Assembly (NCBI RefSeq): GCF_014779595.1
Contig: NZ_JACXZT010000010.1
Span: 124,001 to 188,000, forward strand
Length of the DNA: 64,000 bases
Direction of reading: 5' to 3'
From: Halomonas sp. ML-15
GTDB taxonomy: Bacteria; Pseudomonadota; Gammaproteobacteria; Pseudomonadales; Halomonadaceae
In this document: positions 58,289 through 64,000 of the stretch, one piece after another
Layout: every line of letters begins with the position of its first letter
Position numbering within the stretch: the first letter of the stretch is position 1
The notes under the pieces: generated by a model
The model's database searches: none
What the model saw: the letters and a program-made list of their open reading frames with translations, nothing else
Told to the model about the DNA's origin: nothing
Position numbers and translations under genes: made by a program

Positions 58289-59311
58289 TCAGGGTTTCTC
58301 CTCGAGGCGGCGTAGCCGCTGCCACACCTCACCGCGCAGATCCTTCATCCGCGGCGCCTCGTCGGCATCGAACGCCAGCGGCCGGGTCAGGCGTGCGGTG
58401 CGCAGCCCCAGCCTGGCGCTCAGCAGACCCACGCCGAGCCCCTGGCCGGCGCGGGTCGACAGCCGTCCGGCGAGGTTCATCGACAGGATCTCCATGCTCG
58501 CTTCGCTGGCCAGCTCAGTGGCGCCGACGAAGGCCATGTTGTAGAGCACCGCACGGAACAGCCGCAAACGGCTGGCATAGCCGAGCTCCAGCCCATAAAG
58601 CCTTGCCAGGCGGTCGATCAGCGCCAGGTTGCGCCACGCCACCAGCGCCATGTCGACCAGCGTCAGCGGGCTGACCGCCACCAGTACTGCGGTATCCCCC
58701 GACATGCGTGAGATCAGCCGCCGGGCTTCGCGGTCGCGGGGCGCGAGCAGATGGTGAGCCAGCAGGGCGCGGGTCTCGGCGCCGTCGTGATGCGGCTGGT
58801 GGGCGCTGACAAAGCCCTGCCAGTGGGGGTGGTCATCGTCGAGTCCCAACTGGCGGCGCAGCTGGTCGGCGAGTGCAAGTGCCTGGCGCGGACTGCTCTG
58901 ATCGAGCTCGGCGAGGGCCTCGCGCAGGCGGCCGTGGCGTCGCAGTCGCCTGAGGCGCCACAGCTCGCGCAGCAGGGCGCTGCCACCCAGGCCCAGCGCC
59001 AGCAGCAGCAGCAGGCTCCAGGCGCCGGCCAGCCAGTCGCCGCCGAGGCTCGCCGCATACAGGGTCTGGCCGGCCTCCACGGCACCGAGGCCGAGGGCGC
59101 CGCCAAGCAGCGTCAGCAGTCCCCAGCGGCGCCGGCGAGGGCGTGCCAGGCCGGCCACCAGTGCCGCTTCGCCGGGCGCCTCCGGCTCAGCCTCGGGCTG
59201 CCAGTCACGGCTGGCGGTGGCCGGGTCGAAGGCCTGTGCCGGGCGCGGATCGTTGCTGGTCGGCGGCGGCTCATCGGGGGCGAAGTGCTGGCCCGGTCGG
59301 GGATCGTTCAT
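58289..59311 (-). CDS. ycjF: YcjF-family DUF697 membrane protein
   Basis: This 340-residue inner-membrane protein has a Pro/Asp-rich N-terminus, two TM helices (about 78-130, LLTLLGGALGLGAVEAGQTL and LLLLLALGLGGSALLRELW), and a C-terminal DUF697 domain with RLISRMSGDTAVLVAVSPL and RAVLYNMAFVGATELASEA. It overlaps ycjX by ATGA (59308-59311). In enterics ycjX-ycjF are paired in the Psp stress operon; no pspABC genes are visible here. Confidence 0.85.
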   Translation of the reverse strand: MNDPRPGQHFAPDEPPPTSNDPRPAQAFDPATASRDWQPEAEPEAPGEAALVAGLARPRRRRWGLLTLLGGALGLGAVEAGQTLYAASLGGDWLAGAWSLLLLLALGLGGSALLRELWRLRRLRRHGRLREALAELDQSSPRQALALADQLRRQLGLDDDHPHWQGFVSAHQPHHDGAETRALLAHHLLAPRDREARRLISRMSGDTAVLVAVSPLTLVDMALVAWRNLALIDRLARLYGLELGYASRLRLFRAVLYNMAFVGATELASEASMEILSMNLAGRLSTRAGQGLGVGLLSARLGLRTARLTRPLAFDADEAPRMKDLRGEVWQRLRRLEEKP

Positions 59312-60705
59312 TGCAGCTTGTCTCCGATCAGCCAGTCGAGGGCCGCATCCAGACGGATGTGGGGCAGCGCGCCGGCGTCGTGGGGCAGCGGCCGGAAGGC
59401 GGGGAAGTCGAAGCCCTGCCGCTCCCAGAAGCCAGCATCCGGCAGGCGTGATGGCACCTCGCCGGGGAACAGCAGCACCTCGTCACCGACGAGGGTGGTG
59501 CCGGCCAGCGCCGGGCTGCGCTTGCCGCGCTGCTCGACCTCCCGCGAGTGGGTGGCGCGGATCGACGCCAGTGACAGGGCACGCACCGGCACATCGGCGA
59601 AGCGCAGGTCCTTGAGCGGCTCGGCGAGCAGTGCCTCGAGCAGGCTGACCAGCCGGCCGTGCTGCTCCGGGGTGACGTGGTCGGCCTTGGTGGCGGCAAT
59701 GGCCAGGCGGTCGATGCGTGGCGCGAACAGCCGCGCGAGCAGGCTGCGCTTGCCGTAGGCGAAACTCTGCATCAGCGTGCCCAGGGCGCGGGACAGATCG
59801 TCGAAGCGCTCGGGGCCGGCGTTGAGGGCGCCAAGCACGTCGACCAGCACGATCTGCCGGTCGAAGCGCCGGAAGTGCTGCTGATAGAAGGGTTTGACGA
59901 TGTACTGGCGGTAGTGGGCATAGCGCGCTGCCAGAGTGCGATAGACGCTATTCTCGGGCAGTGCCTCGAGTGTCTTGCGCTGGTCGCTGGCCAGGCCAGG
60001 TAGCGGGAAGAACTGCAGCACCGGCGCGCCGTCGAGCTCGCCGGGGAGCAGGAAGCGTCCCGGCTGCAGGTCGGCAAAACCGGCTTCGCGGGCACGGCGC
60101 AAACCCGCCGCGAAGTGCTCGGCAATCGTCGCCAGCTGCGCTTCGTCAGCGTCATCGTCGGGGGCCAGGGTGGCGACCGCGCGGCGCCACTCGGCGAACA
60201 TGGCATGCCGTGCGCCGCCTTTGGTCTGGCGGCTGTCCTGGGTCTCGCTCCAGCTCAGGTAGTCGTGGTCGAGCAGCGGCAGGTCGAGCAGCCACTCCCC
60301 GGGGTAGTCGAACAGATCAAGGGTCAGCTCGCGGGTCTCGCCGCCGAGCAGGCCACGCTTGGCCGGGCGGTAGCGAATCACCAGGCGCAGCTCGCTGATG
60401 CCGCGGGTCGGATCGGGCCAGCGCGGCGGGGTCTCGCTGAGCGCCGCCAACGCCTGGTCGTAGGGGAAGCGCGGCACGCCGATGTCGCGCTGACTGACCC
60501 GGCTGGCGCCGAGCAGGCGGCCGTCGCGGGCCGCCGGCAGCAGGTCGAGGCGCGCCTCGAGGCCGGCGTGACGCAGCTGATGGACCAGCGAGGTGAGAAA
60601 CGCGGTCTTGCCGGCCCGCGACAGGCCGGTGACCGCCAGCCGCAGCTGGCGGTCGCGACCGCGTTCGATGAGATTACCCAGTTCGCGTGCCAGGGGTTGC
60701 GGCAT
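59308..60705 (-). CDS. ycjX: YcjX-family P-loop GTPase-like protein (DUF463)
   Basis: This 465-residue cytoplasmic P-loop protein has Walker A GLSRAGKTAFLTSLVH near residue 25 and a switch-like LTLDLFDYPGEWLLDLPLL, followed by DUF463 sequence (LVDVLGALNAGPERFDDL). Known YcjX acts on membrane-stress membranes with YcjF, probably as a GTPase; the direct effect here is unproven. It lies 23 bp after the MFS gene on the same strand. Confidence 0.87.
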   Translation of the reverse strand: MPQPLARELGNLIERGRDRQLRLAVTGLSRAGKTAFLTSLVHQLRHAGLEARLDLLPAARDGRLLGASRVSQRDIGVPRFPYDQALAALSETPPRWPDPTRGISELRLVIRYRPAKRGLLGGETRELTLDLFDYPGEWLLDLPLLDHDYLSWSETQDSRQTKGGARHAMFAEWRRAVATLAPDDDADEAQLATIAEHFAAGLRRAREAGFADLQPGRFLLPGELDGAPVLQFFPLPGLASDQRKTLEALPENSVYRTLAARYAHYRQYIVKPFYQQHFRRFDRQIVLVDVLGALNAGPERFDDLSRALGTLMQSFAYGKRSLLARLFAPRIDRLAIAATKADHVTPEQHGRLVSLLEALLAEPLKDLRFADVPVRALSLASIRATHSREVEQRGKRSPALAGTTLVGDEVLLFPGEVPSRLPDAGFWERQGFDFPAFRPLPHDAGALPHIRLDAALDWLIGDKLQ

Positions 60706-60728
60706 GCAGGACGACTCGTGGTGTGAAT

Positions 60729-61907
60729 TCAGTCACTAATGTGCGGGCGGGCAGGCGCCTTGGCAAGTCGTTGCCATGTCAGGAGCGCGATCGGCAGCAG
60801 CGCCAGCGGAATCAGCAGCGCGTTGAGGGTGGCCCAACCGAGCTGGCTGACCAGCGGACCGGCGAGTAGCGCGGTGAGCGCCACGGTGGAGAACACCAGG
60901 AACTCGTTGGCGGCCTGGGTGCGGGCCTTCTCCACCGGCCGATAGGTCTCGGTGAGCAGCCCGGTGGCGGGCAGGAAGGTGAAGTTCCAGCCCAGCCCCA
61001 GCAGTACCAGAGCAGTGTGAAAGCCCATCACCCCGGCCTCGACCTGGGCGGCCAGGGCGCTGGCCACCAGCAGCACGCAGCCGGCGACGATCATGGGCCT
61101 GGCGCCGAAACGGGCGGTCAGATGACCGGTGAAGAACGAGGGCAGGAACATTGCCACCACGTGCCACTGGATAGTCGCCGCTACGTGGTCGAAGTGGTGT
61201 CCGACGCTGGCCATCGCCAGTGGCGTGGCGGTCATGGCCAGGTTCATCACTCCGTAGCCGATCAGCGCGGCGCTGACCGCGACGACAAATGTCGGCTGGC
61301 GCAGGATCTCGCCCAGCGGCCGCGGCGTGCCCTCGCCGTGGGTGCGGGTCGCCGGCGGCAGGCGTGTTATGGCGAGGATCAGCAGGGCCACCAGATAGAG
61401 GGCGCCGAGCCCGACGAAACTGCCCAGGAAGGGCACCTCGCCGAGCTCGCGGCTGATCCGGGCCAGCCACGGGCCGAAGAAGGCCGCCAGCACGCCACCG
61501 CCCATCACCAGGCCGATGGCACGGTCACGCAGCGCTGCCGGGGCGGCCTCCACCGCGGCGAAGCGATACAGCTGACCGAAGCCGATACCGATACCGATCA
61601 GCCAGGTGGCAAGCAGAAACAGCGCGAAGTGCTGGCCGCGCAGCGCCTGTATCGCCACTACCACGCCCACCAGACCCAGCAGGTTGCCCAGCACGAAGCC
61701 GCGCTTGCGGCCCAGCCTGGCCATGATCAGCGAGGCCGGGATGGTGGCGCACATCAGCCCCAGCCACTGGGTGGCCACCGGCGCAGTGGACCAGTTGGCA
61801 CTGGGCGCCAGGCTGGCGCCGATCAGCGGCGATACCGCAATCAGCAGGATATTGCCGCTGACCAGTAGCGCCTGGCACAGCGACAGCAGGGTGACGGTAA
61901 TGGGCAT
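60729..61907 (-). CDS. MFS transporter
   Basis: This 392-residue 12-TM major facilitator has a first helix ITVTLLSLCQALLVSGNILL and the loop 2-3 motif MARLGRKRGFVLG. It lies 21 bp after an AraC-type regulator and 23 bp before ycjX, so the AraC protein may control it. The substrate is unknown; the sequence resembles broad-range exporters. Confidence 0.82.
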   Translation of the reverse strand: MPITVTLLSLCQALLVSGNILLIAVSPLIGASLAPSANWSTAPVATQWLGLMCATIPASLIMARLGRKRGFVLGNLLGLVGVVVAIQALRGQHFALFLLATWLIGIGIGFGQLYRFAAVEAAPAALRDRAIGLVMGGGVLAAFFGPWLARISRELGEVPFLGSFVGLGALYLVALLILAITRLPPATRTHGEGTPRPLGEILRQPTFVVAVSAALIGYGVMNLAMTATPLAMASVGHHFDHVAATIQWHVVAMFLPSFFTGHLTARFGARPMIVAGCVLLVASALAAQVEAGVMGFHTALVLLGLGWNFTFLPATGLLTETYRPVEKARTQAANEFLVFSTVALTALLAGPLVSQLGWATLNALLIPLALLPIALLTWQRLAKAPARPHISD

Positions 61908-61928
61908 GGTGAGGTTCTCCGATAGAGG

Positions 61929-62903
61929 TTAGGCGGCGCTGGTGGCGAAGCGCTGGCGGTAGACGGAAGGTGACACGCCGTAGTGGCGCTGAAACTGGCG
62001 GCGCAGCTGCTCGGCGCTGCCTAGCCGCCAGCGCTCGGCGAGACGCGATAGCGGGGTCAACTGGCGGCTGTCGAGGAGTGCCATGCGTGCCCGCTCGAGG
62101 CGCAGCCGGGTCAGGTAGGCCCCGGGGCTGGTATCCAGATAGCGACGAAACAGGCGGGTCAGGTGGCGTGGCGATACCGCCATCTGCGCGGCCATGCTCT
62201 CGATATCGTGATCGCCGCCGGGATCGTCATGCAGGCGGTCGAGCAGGGCGCGTAGCGGACCGCTCTCCTGGGGATGGCGCAGCGCCTCACTGAACTGGGA
62301 TTGGCCGCCGGGGCGGTGCAGGAACATCACCAGCTCGCGGGCCACCCGGCCGGCCAGGGCGGCGCCATGGTCGGCTTCCAGCAGCGACAGGGCGAGGTCG
62401 ATGCCGGCGGTGACACCGGCACTGGTATAGCGCCCTTCGCTCTCGAAATAGAGGGCATCGGCCGCCACCCGTATCCTGGGGTAGCGCTCGGCCAGGCGCG
62501 CGGCGTGACGCCAGTGGGTGGTGGCACGATGGCCGTCGAGCAGCCCGGCCGCGGCGAGCAGGAAGGCGCCGGAGCAGATCGACCCCAGGCGCCGCAGCTG
62601 CGGGGCCAGGGCCTGCAGCGTGGCCAGCAGGTCGAGATCCTCGCGCTGCTGCATGACGCCCCGGCCACCGGCCACCAGCAGGGTATCGAGGGGCATCAGC
62701 GCGCTCAGTTGCTGATAGCCATGGGGCGCATCCAGCGCCAGGCCGCCATTGGTCATGACCAGCCCCGGCGCGGGGGCGACCAGATGCAGCTGATAGAGCG
62801 GCGATGCGCTGATCTCGTTGGCACTGGCGAAGACCTGCCAGGGGCCGCTGACGTCGAGCAGCTGGCAGTCGGGGTAGGCGAGCAGGGCGATGCGGCGGGT
62901 CAC
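61929..62903 (-). CDS. GlxA-family AraC regulator (DJ-1/PfpI + AraC HTH)
   Basis: This 324-residue regulator has an N-terminal DJ-1/PfpI-like domain (IALLAYPDCQLLDVSGPWQV, with Cys-bearing SICSGAFLLAAAG near the nucleophile elbow) and a C-terminal AraC domain (MAVSPRHLTRLFRRYLDTSP and LGSAEQLRRQFQRHYGVSPS). GTG 62903 is chosen because GGAG lies 7 bases upstream; a longer frame to 62975 lacks a ribosome site. The ligand is unknown. The neighbouring MFS gene is the obvious target. Confidence 0.85.
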   Translation of the reverse strand: MTRRIALLAYPDCQLLDVSGPWQVFASANEISASPLYQLHLVAPAPGLVMTNGGLALDAPHGYQQLSALMPLDTLLVAGGRGVMQQREDLDLLATLQALAPQLRRLGSICSGAFLLAAAGLLDGHRATTHWRHAARLAERYPRIRVAADALYFESEGRYTSAGVTAGIDLALSLLEADHGAALAGRVARELVMFLHRPGGQSQFSEALRHPQESGPLRALLDRLHDDPGGDHDIESMAAQMAVSPRHLTRLFRRYLDTSPGAYLTRLRLERARMALLDSRQLTPLSRLAERWRLGSAEQLRRQFQRHYGVSPSVYRQRFATSAA

Positions 62904-63002
62904 GATCTCTCTCCGGCGACGGGACTCCTGCAGTGTCGGTGTTGGTGAGAATGTCGGCAAGGACCATATGCCCACCGATTAGGACATCTTGCCCTGAAAC
63001 GC

Positions 63003-63028
63003 CGCAGCCCCGCCGAGGCGGGGCTGCG
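63003..63028 (-). terminator. Terminator of the symporter gene
   Basis: CGCAGCCCCGCC and GGCGGGGCTGCG form a long GC stem 28 bp after the symporter stop on the minus strand, followed by GCGTTTC. Confidence 0.75.
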
Positions 63029-63055
63029 TCATAGGGAGGGCGCGTCGTGGGTGGC

Positions 63056-64000
63056 TCAGACCCCGGCGAAGGCGGCGTACATGATCACCACCAGCACGAT
63101 CAGCACGATGCCGGTGGGTACGGCGCCCTTCCAAGGCGTCAGGTCGACGTCGCCGCTGTGCTCATGGACCCAGTCGGTCTCGCGAGGGCGCAGCTTGCCG
63201 ATCACCAGCATCACGACCACCAGCAGCACGAACACGCTGGCCACGAAGTGGAACTCGTGCATCACCACCGGCAACTGGTTGAAGGGCGGCACGAAGTAGC
63301 CGGCGGCGATCAGCAGGCAGCCGCCGACCAGGGCGATCTTGGCCGCCATGGGCGGCACCCGCTTGGTCAGCAGGCCGACGATCACCACCGCCAGGATGGG
63401 GATGAAGTAGATGGCGTTCATGCGCTGCAGGTAGCCGAACAGGCTCTCCTGGCCGGCCAGCAGCGGAGCGATGATCATGGTGGCGAAGGCCATGATCCAG
63501 CCGAATACCTTGCCCGACTTGACTACCTGCTCCTCGCTGGCGTCCTTGTTAAGCACGCCCTTGTAGATGCCCAGGCTGAAGATGGTGGTGGTGCTGTTGA
63601 GCGCCGAGTTGAACGACGACAGGATGGCGCCGACCATCACCGCGGCGAAGAAGCCGGTAAGGTAGGGCGGCAGCACGTTGAATACCAGGTGGCCATAGGC
63701 CTCGTCGGCGCGCACCCCCTGCTCAGCGTAGAGGTGGTAGGCGATGATGCCGGGCAGTACCAGGTAGAGCGGGCCGAGCAGCTTGAAGAAGCCGGTGAGC
63801 AGCACGCCCTTCTGGCCTTCGGCGAGGTTCTTGGCGGCGAAGGTGCGCTGGATGATCTGCTGGTTGGTGGTCCAGTAGAAGAGGTTGATCAGGAATACCC
63901 CGGTGAACAGCGTGAAGAAGGGTACCTGCTGGTCGGAACCGCCGATCGAGTTGAGCTTCTCGGGGTCGCTCTCCTTGAGGATGCTCCAGCCCTCGAAGAT
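63056..64000 (-). CDS. Sodium:solute symporter (SSS family), truncated by window edge
   Basis: The frame is open to base 64000, so 314 C-terminal residues of a longer membrane protein are visible. The stretch NLFYWTTNQQIIQRTFAAK is diagnostic of the SSS sugar-symporter branch (vSGLT-like), and several TM helices follow (PYLTGFFAAVMVGAILSSFN, ILAVVIVGLLTKRVPP). It probably imports a sugar with sodium. The first in-window start codon at 63805 is internal, not the true start. Confidence 0.85.
   Translation of the reverse strand: MFEGWSILKESDPEKLNSIGGSDQQVPFFTLFTGVFLINLFYWTTNQQIIQRTFAAKNLAEGQKGVLLTGFFKLLGPLYLVLPGIIAYHLYAEQGVRADEAYGHLVFNVLPPYLTGFFAAVMVGAILSSFNSALNSTTTIFSLGIYKGVLNKDASEEQVVKSGKVFGWIMAFATMIIAPLLAGQESLFGYLQRMNAIYFIPILAVVIVGLLTKRVPPMAAKIALVGGCLLIAAGYFVPPFNQLPVVMHEFHFVASVFVLLVVVMLVIGKLRPRETDWVHEHSGDVDLTPWKGAVPTGIVLIVLVVIMYAAFAGV

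Overview
The window is about 64 kb of G+C-rich bacterial chromosome from a gammaproteobacterium. The best fit is a moderately halophilic Halomonadaceae member (Halomonas-like). The reasons are the gamma-type gltA / sdhCDAB-sucAB-lpdA-sucCD block, a HexR-controlled zwf-pgl-eda set, an RNase II of enteric type, a complete siaABCD module, ycjXF, a BCCT osmolyte carrier, and acidic proteins that include a LolA-like protein with an extreme Asp/Glu tail. The genus is an inference. I see no insertion sequence, prophage, integrase or CRISPR array.

Layout. 1-3556: the end of prfC (release factor 3), overlapping a HelD-type helicase/RNA polymerase recycling ATPase. 3703-16235: an accessory catabolic island. 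A strong sigma-54 promoter precedes a zinc alcohol dehydrogenase, a five-gene Opp/Dpp-type ABC importer, a lambda-crystallin-type dehydrogenase, a glyoxalase-type VOC protein and an unrecognised ConA-like protein. An AcoR-type sigma-54 activator, an aldo/keto reductase and a 59-residue membrane protein follow. 16348-25215: a tandem Usp, an RND efflux pump with its adaptor, an MFS carrier, a DksA/TraR zinc-finger protein, RidA, a two-TM protein and a LolA-like protein. 25305-29329: divergent hexR / zwf-pgl-eda (oxidative entry to the Entner-Doudoroff pathway), closed by a classical terminator. 29562-31273: a LysR regulator and a convergent SDR. 31397-33153: gltX, tRNA-Ala(GGC), tRNA-Glu(UUC) and a terminator. 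33154-33702: a gene-free stretch with an AT-rich segment and two DnaA boxes.

33703-47015: the TCA block, with gltA divergent from sdhCDAB-sucAB-lpdA-sucCD. Promoters for both directions can be read in the 404-bp gap. Internal hairpins probably split the long transcript, and a clear terminator follows sucD. 47132-49634: a BCCT transporter and a DUF1989 protein. 49650-53441: siaA-siaB-siaC-siaD, a phosphatase/kinase/switch/diguanylate-cyclase module for c-di-GMP-driven aggregation. 53547-58210: rnb, an NAD(P)-binding protein, a Cof-type HAD phosphatase, a Nudix hydrolase and a single-domain Usp. 58289-62903: ycjF, ycjX, an MFS carrier and a GlxA-type AraC regulator on the minus strand. 63056-64000: the 3' part of a sodium:solute symporter.

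How it fits together. Most of the window is core metabolism: carbon enters through G6P to KDPG to pyruvate and is oxidised by the TCA block. The least explained part is the sigma-54 island at 3.7-16 kb, where a dedicated importer, several oxidoreductases and their own activator suggest inducible uptake and oxidation of one compound whose identity the sequence does not reveal.
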